NCBI RefSeq assembly: GCF_010500815.1
Contig: NZ_JAAAMG010000012.1
Span: 1-64,000, forward strand
DNA from: Jiella pacifica
GTDB taxonomy: Bacteria > Pseudomonadota > Alphaproteobacteria > Rhizobiales > Rhizobiaceae
Reading direction: 5' to 3'
Length of the DNA stretch: 64,000 nucleotides
Shown here: positions 46,601-53,469 of the stretch, one piece after another
Layout: each line of letters begins with the position of its first letter
Position numbering within the stretch: position 1 is the stretch's first letter
Position numbers and translations under genes: made by a program
Notes under the pieces: generated by a model
The model's input: the letters and a program-made list of their open reading frames with translations, nothing else
Database searches by the model: none
What the model was told of the DNA's origin: nothing

Positions 46601-47501
46601 GTCCTATCGGGCGCTGATTGCGGCATTGTCGGGTGCCGGCGAACTGACCCTGACCAATGGCAGGCTTCCCGGCGTGCCGGAGGCGATCATGCAGCCGCTT
46701 CTGGCAGCCGCGGACGCACCCGACTTCAAGCCGCAGGCGGAAACGGCGCAGACCTTCCGATCGCTCAGCCAGGCGAGGTCCTTCGACATTCCCCAGGCGA
46801 CCGCCGAATTCGCGGTGACGGGCGGGACGCTCAAGCTTGCGCCGGTCGAACTCGCAGGCGAAGACTCCCGCCTGACCATCGATGCCAGTCTCGATCTCGC
46901 CAGCCTCGATCTCGGCGGCAATCTGAGGCTGGCTCTCGATGCGGGGCTCGACCGTGTCGAGGGGACGGAACCGCTGGTGACCTATTCCCTGGAGGGCTCG
47001 ATCGCGGCGCCGAGACTTGATCTCGATGCCGCGGCGCTGACGAACTATCTGTCGGTGCGGGCGCTGGAGCGCGAGCAGGCGCGGGTCGAAGCGATGCAGG
47101 AGAGCCTGGAAGAAAAGCTGCGGCTGCGCCGCGAGGCCCGGTTCTACCGCTGGCGCAAGACCGTCGCCGAGAATCGCGCCGCGGAGGCCGAAGCGCACCG
47201 CAAGGCGGCCGAGGAGGAAGAGGCGCGGGCCATCCAGGAAGAGGAAGCCCGGCGCGAGGCGGCGGAAGAACGGGCGGCGCGCGAGGCTGCGGCGAAGGCG
47301 GCCGCTGAAACCGAAGCCAAGCCTGCGGCTCCCGCGCGACGCCAGGCGGCGCCGAAGCCAAAACCGCCGGCGAGCGCCGGCACCTCGAATCGCGATGTCC
47401 CGTCGGCGCTGACCTTCGACCGGCCTTTGCCGAATGCGAGCAACGCCGACAAGCCGGATTTCCAGTCGCTGCCGGGCGTCACCAATCCTCTGGATTTCTG
47501 A
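43611..47501 (+). CDS. Large AsmA-family outer-membrane assembly/lipid transport protein
   Basis: About 1296 residues with a single N-terminal membrane anchor (RAFVLFGGLLVLVLLAALVAPYF), the AsmA N-terminal domain (VDWTAYRADFE...GRKVIVKGSASARLLPFPSVTF) and a very long beta-rich periplasmic body of AsmA/DUF3971 type, then a C-terminal Glu/Ala/Arg coiled coil (about 1140-1235). AsmA-like proteins bridge the envelope and are implicated in phospholipid transport and LPS assembly. Start codon: the anchor is only complete if translation begins at CTG 43611, which follows GGGAGAAAGG; GTG 43653 would cut the helix in half. Confidence 0.88.
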   Translation: MVRAFVLFGGLLVLVLLAALVAPYFVDWTAYRADFEREASQILGRKVIVKGSASARLLPFPSVTFNDVEVEDEDGSSLMTVERFRMDAELAPYLSGEIYIYSMTLDRPRVRLPLRPDDTIGWVADDPKIPTGARVVLQNVAVNDGMVVIEDEARGRTKTLLDIDATLSAESLAGPVVGSGSFSVDGDVVTFDVSTGIPGEDGAMPVRLTASNRTLDAQIVLDGSASASGAVPQFAGSVSLIRPAPAPLDTADAASPFESLGAGDEDAAPADEKPAVAPLRVSGAITLTPEKAAVTDMRVEAGGGPQPYVLTGSGSLDYGDESRFDVALKGEQVNVDALGGNGAAGGAVPDWSLRGAEPPAEAPEQSLARRVEAMRAVLAEVPRPKIDGTVEISLPVVTAGDTTIRDVAVVARPRPAGWRLDSFVAEVPGRTRIEASGDLGIDRALTFEGDLLVASQQPSGFSDWLSGNVDPAVRALPRAGFSARTTLTASRQVFDALEIDVGGNPIKGRIAREEAEGATTLSADLTGGTVDLDAVLALSRLFTGREHSLAEADRFDLALKAGPITYAGASADAVDADLRFDGDSLAVDRLRIDGLAGARLTSSGSLTDLSGGDAKGKLDVSLESEEPQRFFAFLQRIFPGIPLIEVLAPRAAKLAPLKLSGEVEATEGQPGKKPTLLVRLDGTADGTNIDLESAVENGIYAAVESGRFGLDLRLENDRPTVLLGQLGIAAAEAAPPSPLEVELSVSAAETGPVVASATMRAPGSEVSLDGSVDVTPEGVNGVDLAFYVDSEDAGPWLRTLAIDLGQSFDAVPVQLNAGVIFGQGAWQIAGLNGKVAGVDVSGDLVEPAGKPLGGKLQLSELSLPWLANLVYGRSPLGASGEVSWSSDAFTPGLLPKLDVAVDLSAGRLELAGGLALSNVSTSLDLTPTSASLKNIRAEFNGAETAGSLVMRNADGLAGFSLAAYADGIDLSALAPAVSGGEGPARLDGEIRLDSSGQSYRALIAALSGAGELTLTNGRLPGVPEAIMQPLLAAADAPDFKPQAETAQTFRSLSQARSFDIPQATAEFAVTGGTLKLAPVELAGEDSRLTIDASLDLASLDLGGNLRLALDAGLDRVEGTEPLVTYSLEGSIAAPRLDLDAAALTNYLSVRALEREQARVEAMQESLEEKLRLRREARFYRWRKTVAENRAAEAEAHRKAAEEEEARAIQEEEARREAAEERAAREAAAKAAAETEAKPAAPARRQAAPKPKPPASAGTSNRDVPSALTFDRPLPNASNADKPDFQSLPGVTNPLDF

Positions 47502-47754
47502 TCGCGCCGGATGTCCGGCTCGGGAGCCCCGGGCCCGGCGCGGCGCGGGCGAGCGCGTCTTCCAGCACGTGAAGCCGGATGGCCGAGGAGAGATTGGCGG
47601 CGGGATCGCGCTCGGCATCGATGCGGGCGATCAGCCGGGCCAGGGCCACGCCCTCTCTGGCCGCGATCTCACGCAGGCACTGCCAGAACCGGTCCTCGAT
47701 GCTGATCGACGTCGGATGGCCGCTGATCGAGACCGATCGCTTGACAATGGCCAC
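47479..47754 (-). CDS. Ribbon-helix-helix domain protein
   Basis: A 91-residue protein resembling RHH_4 family DNA-binding proteins: VKRSVSISGHPTSISIEDRFWQCLREIAAREGVALARLI gives a beta strand followed by two helices. It lies 5 bases after the DUF4169 gene on the minus strand. The 3' end overlaps the AsmA gene. Probably a small transcription factor of unknown target. Confidence 0.75.
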   Translation of the reverse strand: MAIVKRSVSISGHPTSISIEDRFWQCLREIAAREGVALARLIARIDAERDPAANLSSAIRLHVLEDALARAAPGPGLPSRTSGAIRNPEDW

Positions 47755-47759
47755 CGTTC

Positions 47760-47954
47760 TCAGGCGCCCGGCTTTTCGGGCCGATCGATCCTGGCGCCGT
47801 CGAGCACAGCCTCGCTGCGGCGGCGCTCGGCCGCCTCGCGCGTCCGTTCGAGCTTGCCGCGTCCGAACCGGCTGCGGTTCTCTTCGGCGAGGCGCTCCTT
47901 CTCGTCGCGCGAGCGCTGCTTGCGGGCCTGCCGCAGATTGACGAGATCGCCCAT
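47760..47954 (-). CDS. DUF4169 family protein
   Basis: A 64-residue, highly charged small protein (MGDLVNLRQARKQRSRDEKE...) typical of DUF4169, conserved in Rhizobiales between sspB and an RHH gene. The function is unknown. It lies 11 bases downstream of sspB and is probably in the same transcript. Confidence 0.82.
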   Translation of the reverse strand: MGDLVNLRQARKQRSRDEKERLAEENRSRFGRGKLERTREAAERRRSEAVLDGARIDRPEKPGA

Positions 47955-47965
47955 CTGAGGGGCGC

Positions 47966-48532
47966 TCAGGTCTTCTTGCGGAAGGCGTCGAGGGAGACGA
48001 CTTCGGCGTCCTTGCGGTCCGCCTCGTCCCCGTCGTCCTCGCCGGCGGATTTCTCCGCCTTGGCCGCGTCCTTGCCCTTGCGGGCGGCGGGACCCGGGAT
48101 CGCCGAGGGCGTCATCAACTGCGTCGGCGCGGAAGCTGGCTCCTGCGGCTCCGTCTGGCCGTTGGCCGCGACCGCGCCCTGCACGTCGAATTCCAGCTCG
48201 AAATTCACCGCGGGATCGTAGAAGCCACGGATCGCGCTGAACGGCACGAGCAGCCGCTCCGGAATGTCGGAGAAGGACAGACCGACCTCGAAGGACGCTT
48301 CCGTGACCTGCAGGTCCCAGAACTGATGCTGGACCACGATGGTCATCAACTCGGGATATTTCTCCCGCAGGCGCGACGAGATTCGCACCCCCGGAGCCGA
48401 GGTCAGGAACGTGATGAAGAAATGATGTTCTCCGGGCAGACCCGTCTTGGCCACCTCGCTGAGAACCTTGCGGATGACGCCGCGAAGCGCCTCCTGCGCA
48501 AGAACGTCGTAACGAATAAGATCCTGGCCCAT
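47966..48532 (-). CDS. sspB: SspB-type ClpXP adaptor protein
   Basis: A 188-residue alphaproteobacterial SspB. It tethers tmRNA-tagged substrates to ClpXP for degradation. The core (IRYDVLAQEALRGVIRKVLSEV, then PGEHHFFITFLTSAPGV) is typical, followed by an acidic/Lys-rich linker and the C-terminal ClpX-binding tail ending VVSLDAFRKKT. It lies immediately downstream of the tmRNA gene, whose tag it recognises, so the tagging RNA and the adaptor are genetic neighbours. Confidence 0.92.
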   Translation of the reverse strand: MGQDLIRYDVLAQEALRGVIRKVLSEVAKTGLPGEHHFFITFLTSAPGVRISSRLREKYPELMTIVVQHQFWDLQVTEASFEVGLSFSDIPERLLVPFSAIRGFYDPAVNFELEFDVQGAVAANGQTEPQEPASAPTQLMTPSAIPGPAARKGKDAAKAEKSAGEDDGDEADRKDAEVVSLDAFRKKT

Positions 48533-48595
48533 TCCGGCGTTCCGATCCCCTCAGTCCCCTTTCCGAGCACGGATTTCTTCCGCATGCCGGACCAT

Positions 48596-48628
48596 AAAAA
48601 GTGGAGGCTTCTGTTGCCAGGCGCCTCC
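48596..48628 (-). terminator. Terminator hairpin at the end of the tmRNA gene
   Basis: On the minus strand GGAGGC (48628-48623) pairs with GCCTCC (48608-48603) around a 14-base loop, followed after AC by TTTTT (48600-48596). It separates the tmRNA gene from sspB, whose start lies 64 bases further on. It may double as the 3' boundary of the coding RNA. Confidence 0.72.
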
Positions 48629-48925
48629 GAGCCCCGCCTAGAAGTGCGAACCCCCAGGACTTGAATTGAAGCTATCGCACAGCTTACGCTGCGAGACGTG
48701 CTTCCGCATAGTTGTCGTTGGCAACTATTGATACGGCCCGATAACGGCGGAACCATGCCGAGCAAAAATTCGCTCTTTACACCCTCGTCGATCCTATTTC
48801 GCCCCCGCCACATGCCAGCCTGAATCGCCAAGCTGGCATGTGGTGGAGGCGCCGGGTACCGCCCCCGGGTCCGAAAGGCTTATTCCAACGAACGTTTATC
48901 GCCATAGCCGGACGAATGCCCGGCG
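48601..48925 (-). ncRNA. ssrA: tmRNA, two-piece (permuted) form, tag ANDNYAEARLAA
   Basis: Minus-strand transfer-messenger RNA that frees stalled ribosomes and adds a degradation tag. The tag frame GCC AAC GAC ... GCG TAA occupies 48722-48684 and encodes ANDNYAEARLAA, the form known from Sinorhizobium. The gene is permuted: the acceptor piece comes first (about 48925-48841), ending in the T-arm-like segment and CCTCCACCA with CCA at 48843-48841. A 30-base intervening segment (48840-48811) follows, then the coding piece whose mature 5' end GGGGGCG (48806-48800) pairs with CGCCTCC of the acceptor stem (7 bp with one G-U). The piece ends are estimated. Next to sspB. Confidence 0.9.
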
Positions 48926-48931
48926 AGCCGA

Positions 48932-48959
48932 ATATAAGGATATTACGTCCCTGTGAAAA
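48932..48959 (-). promoter_or_regulatory. Candidate promoter of the tmRNA gene
   Basis: On the minus strand, TTTTCA (48959-48954) and TTATAT (48937-48932) are separated by 16 bases. Transcription would start about 7 bases downstream, at roughly 48925, just ahead of the acceptor piece. Confidence 0.45.
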
Positions 48960-49171
48960 GAGGAGGATCGGCCTCGATGCCGCGCGGATGCGAAAGGAAG
49001 GGTGGCCGGGCGAAGAATTCGGGGAAACTTGGCCCGCCGGAGTCGACTCCGGAGCGAGATTTCGCCACTTCCTGAGGTGTGGGACGGTGAAATGCCGACG
49101 AATGGCAGCCGTCCCACCCGATCTCGTCCGGACCGTGTGGCCGGTTAACCTCGTCCCGCCATGGGGAGACG

Positions 49172-49966
49172 ATGCGCCAGTATCTCGACCTTCTCGATCG
49201 CGTCCTCACCGAAGGCGTGGAAAAGAGCGACCGCACCGGCACCGGGACGCGTTCGGTCTTCGGCCATCAGATGCGATTCGATCTTTCCGCCGGGTTTCCG
49301 CTGCTGACCACCAAGAAGCTGCACATTCGCTCGATCGTCCATGAGCTCCTGTGGTTCCTGAAGGGCGAGACCAACATCGCCTATCTGAAGGAGAACGGGG
49401 TCCGCATCTGGGACGAATGGGCCGACAAGGACGGCGAACTCGGCCCGGTCTATGGGGCACAGTGGCGTTCCTGGCCGGACTATCACGGCGGCCATATCGA
49501 CCAGATCGCCAACCTTCTCGCCGCGATAAAGAAGACGCCCGATTCGCGCCGGCTGATCGTCTCGGCCTGGAACCCGGCGCTGGTCGACGAGATGGCCCTG
49601 CCGCCCTGCCATTGCCTGTTCCAGTTCTACGTCGCCGACGGCCGGCTGTCCTGCCTGCTCTACCAGCGTTCGGCCGACGTATTCCTGGGCGTGCCGTTCA
49701 ACATCGCCTCCTATGCGCTGCTCACCGCGATGGTCGCGCAGGTGAGCGGGCTGAAGCCCGGGGATTTCGTTCACACGCTGGGTGACGCTCATCTCTACAG
49801 CAACCATCTCGACCAGGCCCGGCTGCAGCTTTCCCGCGAGCCGCTGCCGCTGCCGCGCCTGAAACTCAATCCCGAGATCGGCGATCTCTTCGCCTTCCGA
49901 TTCGAGGACATCGAGATCGAGGGATACGAGGCCCATCCGCACATCGCGGCGAGGGTTGCGGTGTGA
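49172..49966 (+). CDS. thyA: Thymidylate synthase
   Basis: Converts dUMP to dTMP using methylene-tetrahydrofolate. The 264-residue protein matches E. coli ThyA in length, with catalytic Cys at residue 146 ([11 protein letters not shown]), [13 protein letters not shown] at the N-terminus and the dUMP-binding [13 protein letters not shown]. Start ATG 49172. It overlaps the dihydrofolate reductase start by 4 bases, a pairing that recycles the dihydrofolate produced. Confidence 0.97.
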   Translation: MRQYLDLLDRVLTEGVEKSDRTGTGTRSVFGHQMRFDLSAGFPLLTTKKLHIRSIVHELLWFLKGETNIAYLKENGVRIWDEWADKDGELGPVYGAQWRSWPDYHGGHIDQIANLLAAIKKTPDSRRLIVSAWNPALVDEMALPPCHCLFQFYVADGRLSCLLYQRSADVFLGVPFNIASYALLTAMVAQVSGLKPGDFVHTLGDAHLYSNHLDQARLQLSREPLPLPRLKLNPEIGDLFAFRFEDIEIEGYEAHPHIAARVAV

Positions 49967-50490
49967 GCGGCTCCATCCCCCTCGTCGCCGTCGTCGCGAT
50001 GGCCGAGAACCGCGTCATCGGACGAAACGGTTCGATGCCCTGGTCGATCCCGAGCGATCTCAAGCGCTATCGCCGCCTGACCATGGGCAAGCCGATGATC
50101 ATGGGCCGTAAGACCCTGCAGTCGATCGGCCGCGTCCTCGACGGCCGCGACACGATCGTCCTGACCCGACAGGACCATGCGCCGTTCGAAGGGGCGCGTC
50201 TTGCCGCGACGCCCCAGGCGGCGCTCGAAATCGCGGCGTCATGTGCGGCATCACGTGGCGCGGACGAAATCGTGATCGCAGGCGGCGAGGAAATCTATCG
50301 CCTTTTCTTCGACAAGCTCGAAAGGCTCTATGTCTCCGAGGTGGCGGCCGCACCGGAAGGCGACGCACGCTTCCCGACGATCGATCCGGCGACCTTCGAG
50401 CCCGTCCACAGCGAGGGGCCGGTTAGGCACGGGCGAGACAGCGCGGCGACGCGCTTCACCATCTATCGTCGGATCGCCGCCACACGCTGA
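49963..50490 (+). CDS. folA: Dihydrofolate reductase
   Basis: A 175-residue NADPH-dependent reductase regenerating tetrahydrofolate. Key features: [24 protein letters not shown] with the conserved W and [21 protein letters not shown] and the GGEEIYRLF adenosine-binding region. GTG start overlapping the thyA stop. Normal length. Confidence 0.95.
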   Translation: MSGSIPLVAVVAMAENRVIGRNGSMPWSIPSDLKRYRRLTMGKPMIMGRKTLQSIGRVLDGRDTIVLTRQDHAPFEGARLAATPQAALEIAASCAASRGADEIVIAGGEEIYRLFFDKLERLYVSEVAAAPEGDARFPTIDPATFEPVHSEGPVRHGRDSAATRFTIYRRIAATR

Positions 50491-50569
50491 AGCTGCGCAG
50501 CCAGCGGCCGGGCGCTCATGGAATCGTAACGTTGCGACCATTGCCGGGGCCGAAAACACCGTCGATGCG

Positions 50570-50598
50570 TTGAAAGCAGATTTTGCAGTACTTATAAG
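50570..50598 (+). promoter_or_regulatory. Promoter for hflK-hflC
   Basis: TTGAAA (50570-50575) and TATAAG (50593-50598) have 17-base spacing, a good sigma-70 match in an otherwise GC-rich gap, 74 bases upstream of the hflK start codon. Confidence 0.6.
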
Positions 50599-50671
50599 GG
50601 CTGAGCACGCGTCACGCGCGGGTTTCGAGGAGATCGATACCCGATTTTCCCGTTACGTTGAAAGGATATCG

Positions 50672-51808
50672 ATGCCCTGGAGCAATCAGACCGGCAACGG
50701 GGGCTGGAAAGGCGGCGGAACCGGTGGTCCTTGGGGCCAGCGTCCGCAGGGACCGCGGCCCACGGGCGGCGGTGCGAATTCGCCGGATCTGGAGGACATC
50801 CTGCGTCGCGGTCAGGATCGCTTGCGCCGGGCGATGCCCGGGGGCGGCGGCGGCGGCGGTAAGTCCGCCTTCGGCTGGGTGCTCCTGGTTCTCGTCGTCG
50901 GTGGTGTGTTGTGGTTGTTCAAGAGCGTCTACACCGTCCAGCCGGACGAGGTCGGCGTCGAGATGCTGTTCGGCAAGCCGAAGGCCGAGCTCTCCGAGCC
51001 GGGCCTGCACTTTCTCCTCTGGCCGTTCGAAACGGTCGATACCGTGCCCGTGGTCGAAAGCCAGATCACCCTCGGTTCGGGCCAACGGGGCGATAATTCG
51101 GGGTTGATGCTCTCCGGCGATCAGAACATCGTCGACGTGCAGTTCGCGGTTCTCTATCAGGTCGACGACCCGAAGAACTTCCTGTTCAACGTCGACGATC
51201 CCATCTCGATGGTGCAGCAGGTCTCCGAGAGCGCGATCCGTGAAGTGGTCGGTCGCCGGCCGGTTCAGGACGTCTTCCGCGACGATCGCGCCGGAATCGC
51301 CGACGAGGTCCGCCAGATCACCCAGGACACGCTGAACACCTATCAGGCGGGTATCCGGATCAACGCCATCTCGATCGAGGACGCCGCGCCGCCCTCGCAG
51401 GTCGCGGACGCGTTCGACGAGGTGCAGCGCGCAGAGCAGGACGAGGACCGCTTCGTCGAAGAGGCCAATCTCTACCGCAACAAGCAGCTCGGCCAGGCAC
51501 GCGGAGAAGCGGCGCAGATCCGCGAGGATGCTGCCGCCTACAAGAGCCGGGTGACCCAGGAAGCGACCGGTGAGGCCCAGCGCTTCTTCTCGGTGCTCGA
51601 AGAATACCGCAAGGCGCCCGACGTCACCCGCAAGCGGCTCTTCCTGGAGACGATGGAAGGCGTGTTGAAGGACTCCTCGAAGATCATACTGGATCAGAAC
51701 GCTCCGGGCGGCGGGCAGGGGGTCGTTCCCTATCTGCCGCTCAACGAGATCACCCGCAACAGCTCCCCCCGCACGGGCGGGACCGTCGAGAGGGGCACGA
51801 ACAACTGA
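50672..51808 (+). CDS. hflK: FtsH protease regulator HflK
   Basis: A 378-residue inner-membrane SPFH protein. A Gly-rich cytoplasmic N-terminus is followed by one helix (FGWVLLVLVVGGVLWLF, about residues 69-85) and the periplasmic SPFH domain (YTVQPDEVGVEMLFGKP). HflK and HflC form the large cage around FtsH that controls membrane protein degradation. The ATG at 50672 is chosen over a longer open frame because it starts the conserved MPWSNQTGNGGW. Overlaps hflC by one base. Confidence 0.95.
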   Translation: MPWSNQTGNGGWKGGGTGGPWGQRPQGPRPTGGGANSPDLEDILRRGQDRLRRAMPGGGGGGGKSAFGWVLLVLVVGGVLWLFKSVYTVQPDEVGVEMLFGKPKAELSEPGLHFLLWPFETVDTVPVVESQITLGSGQRGDNSGLMLSGDQNIVDVQFAVLYQVDDPKNFLFNVDDPISMVQQVSESAIREVVGRRPVQDVFRDDRAGIADEVRQITQDTLNTYQAGIRINAISIEDAAPPSQVADAFDEVQRAEQDEDRFVEEANLYRNKQLGQARGEAAQIREDAAAYKSRVTQEATGEAQRFFSVLEEYRKAPDVTRKRLFLETMEGVLKDSSKIILDQNAPGGGQGVVPYLPLNEITRNSSPRTGGTVERGTNN

Positions 51809-53064
51809 TGGCCAACCGTTTTTATGCCGTTCTGATCGTTCTGGCCGTCGGCGCGCTCCTCTTGTGGAACTCGGTCTTCGTCGTCAACGAGAGGGAGCAG
51901 GCGATCGTCCTTCGCTTCGGCGAGATCCGCCGCGTCGTCGACGAGCCCGGCCTCTACTTCAAGTCGCCCTTCTCCTTCATCGGGGCGGACAACGTGCAGA
52001 TGCTGCCGGATCGATTGCTGCGTTTCGATCTCGAGGACATCCGCGTCCAGGTCTCGGGCGGCAAGTTCTACGAAGTCGACGCGTTCCTGGTCTACAACAT
52101 CTCCGACGCCGCGAAATTCCGCCAGACCGTGTCGGGATCGATGCTGCAGGCCGAGCAGCGCCTGCGCACCCGCCTCGATGCGGCGCTGCGCCGGGTCTAC
52201 GGCCTGCGCGGCTTCGAGGCGGCGCTGTCTGACGAGCGCGGCGAGATGATGCGCCAGGTGCGCGACGAGATCCGCCAGGACGCGGCCAGCCTCGGCGTGA
52301 CGATCGACGACGTCAGGATCCGGCGCACCGATCTCACGCAGGAAGTCTCGCAGCAGACCTATGAGCGCATGAAGGCCGAACGTCTCGCCGAGGCCGAGCG
52401 GCTGAGGGCAAGGGGTCAGGTCGCCGCGCGCGAGATCAGGGCCGCTGCCGACCGCGAAGTGACGGAGACGGTTGCGACCGCCCGCAAGGAGTCCGAGATC
52501 ATCAAGGGTCAGGGCGAGGCCGAGCGCAGCGGCATCTTCGCCAACGTATATCAGAACGACCCGGAATTCTTCGACTTCTATCGATCCATGCAGGCCTATC
52601 GCACGTCGCTGGAGAATTCCGGCACGACGATGGTTCTATCCCCGGATTCGGAGTTCTTCCGCTATTTCAACGGTGAAGGCGGACGAGGCGGGATTCAGAA
52701 CTCGCCGCGGGCAGCACCCAGCGAGAGGGAAGACGCTTCGCCGCAAAGCTCGGCGCCGGAAAGCCCCACCCCGCCGGACGACCAGTCGAGCGCGGTTCAG
52801 CCTTCGGGCGGAACGACACCTGCGGGGGTCGTGTCGCCTTCCGGCGGCGCCAGCGGCGATGGTGCCGAACAGGGGACGGCGGCGCCGGCGGGCGCCGACG
52901 ATGCCGCCTCTGCCTCGGCTGCGACGCCGGCTCTGCCGGCGGCGGATGCGGGAACGACCGCGCCGTCCGATCCGTCAGACACGGATGCGGCATCTCCGCA
53001 AGAACTCGCCGAGCCCGCGACTGCCGGCGATCCGCAAGGGGCCGCCCCGACCACCGTTCAGTAG
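51808..53064 (+). CDS. hflC: FtsH protease regulator HflC with long C-terminal extension
   Basis: A 418-residue SPFH protein partnering HflK. The N-terminal helix (FYAVLIVLAVGALLLWNSVFVV) and SPFH body (NEREQAIVLRFGEIRRVVDEPGLYF) are standard, and the conserved part ends near residue 290 (SPDSEFFRYF). E. coli HflC is about 334 residues; here the last roughly 120 residues are a low-complexity Ala/Pro/Ser/Thr tail with no recognised domain. The tail is in frame and codon use is uniform, so it is probably real. Confidence 0.93.
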   Translation: MANRFYAVLIVLAVGALLLWNSVFVVNEREQAIVLRFGEIRRVVDEPGLYFKSPFSFIGADNVQMLPDRLLRFDLEDIRVQVSGGKFYEVDAFLVYNISDAAKFRQTVSGSMLQAEQRLRTRLDAALRRVYGLRGFEAALSDERGEMMRQVRDEIRQDAASLGVTIDDVRIRRTDLTQEVSQQTYERMKAERLAEAERLRARGQVAAREIRAAADREVTETVATARKESEIIKGQGEAERSGIFANVYQNDPEFFDFYRSMQAYRTSLENSGTTMVLSPDSEFFRYFNGEGGRGGIQNSPRAAPSEREDASPQSSAPESPTPPDDQSSAVQPSGGTTPAGVVSPSGGASGDGAEQGTAAPAGADDAASASAATPALPAADAGTTAPSDPSDTDAASPQELAEPATAGDPQGAAPTTVQ

Positions 53065-53078
53065 CGTACGGCCCGGCG

Positions 53079-53264
53079 ATGACCGATTTCTTCGATGCCC
53101 TCGGTCTCCTTCTGGTGATCGAGGGCATCGTCTATTGCCTGTTTCCGGGCTTTGCCAAGCGCATGGCCAAGTCGGCGCTCGAGGTTTCGGCCGAAAGGCT
53201 GCGCTATGGCGGGCTCGTCGTCGCCTGTCTCGGCGTGGGGGTCGTCTGGATCGCCCGACATTGA
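53079..53264 (+). CDS. DUF2065 family membrane protein
   Basis: A 61-residue protein with two hydrophobic segments (FFDALGLLLVIEGIVYCLFPGFA and YGGLVVACLGVGVVWIARH), regularly encoded after hflKC in proteobacteria. The function is unknown; the conserved context suggests a role with the FtsH-HflKC complex (inference). It starts 14 bases after hflC. Confidence 0.85.
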   Translation: MTDFFDALGLLLVIEGIVYCLFPGFAKRMAKSALEVSAERLRYGGLVVACLGVGVVWIARH

Positions 53265-53469
53265 CGGGAAAGCTCTGCCCGGCATTGCGGATGCGAGTGA
53301 CGCCCGACGTGGGATGACGATGTCGGGTGCGAAGCTCCCGCTTCGATCACCATTTCTCCAACTGTCGCCCGTCCCCTTGATTAAGTCGAAATTCTCCGGT
53401 CCGCTCGCAGTCGTGAAGTGCGACCCGTCCGGTTCCCCGACGTGACGCCAGACTTTTGAGGCCCCCGCG

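Noticed and set aside
43494-47618. Open frame of more than 1300 codons antisense to the AsmA-like gene
   Set aside because: Shadow of a high-GC gene: Arg/Gly/Ala-rich, no domains, no ribosome binding site. The opposite strand has clear AsmA motifs.
48403-48831. 142-codon minus-strand ORF across the tmRNA region
   Set aside because: It coincides with the tmRNA and the start of sspB in another frame; the RNA structure and tag explain the sequence.
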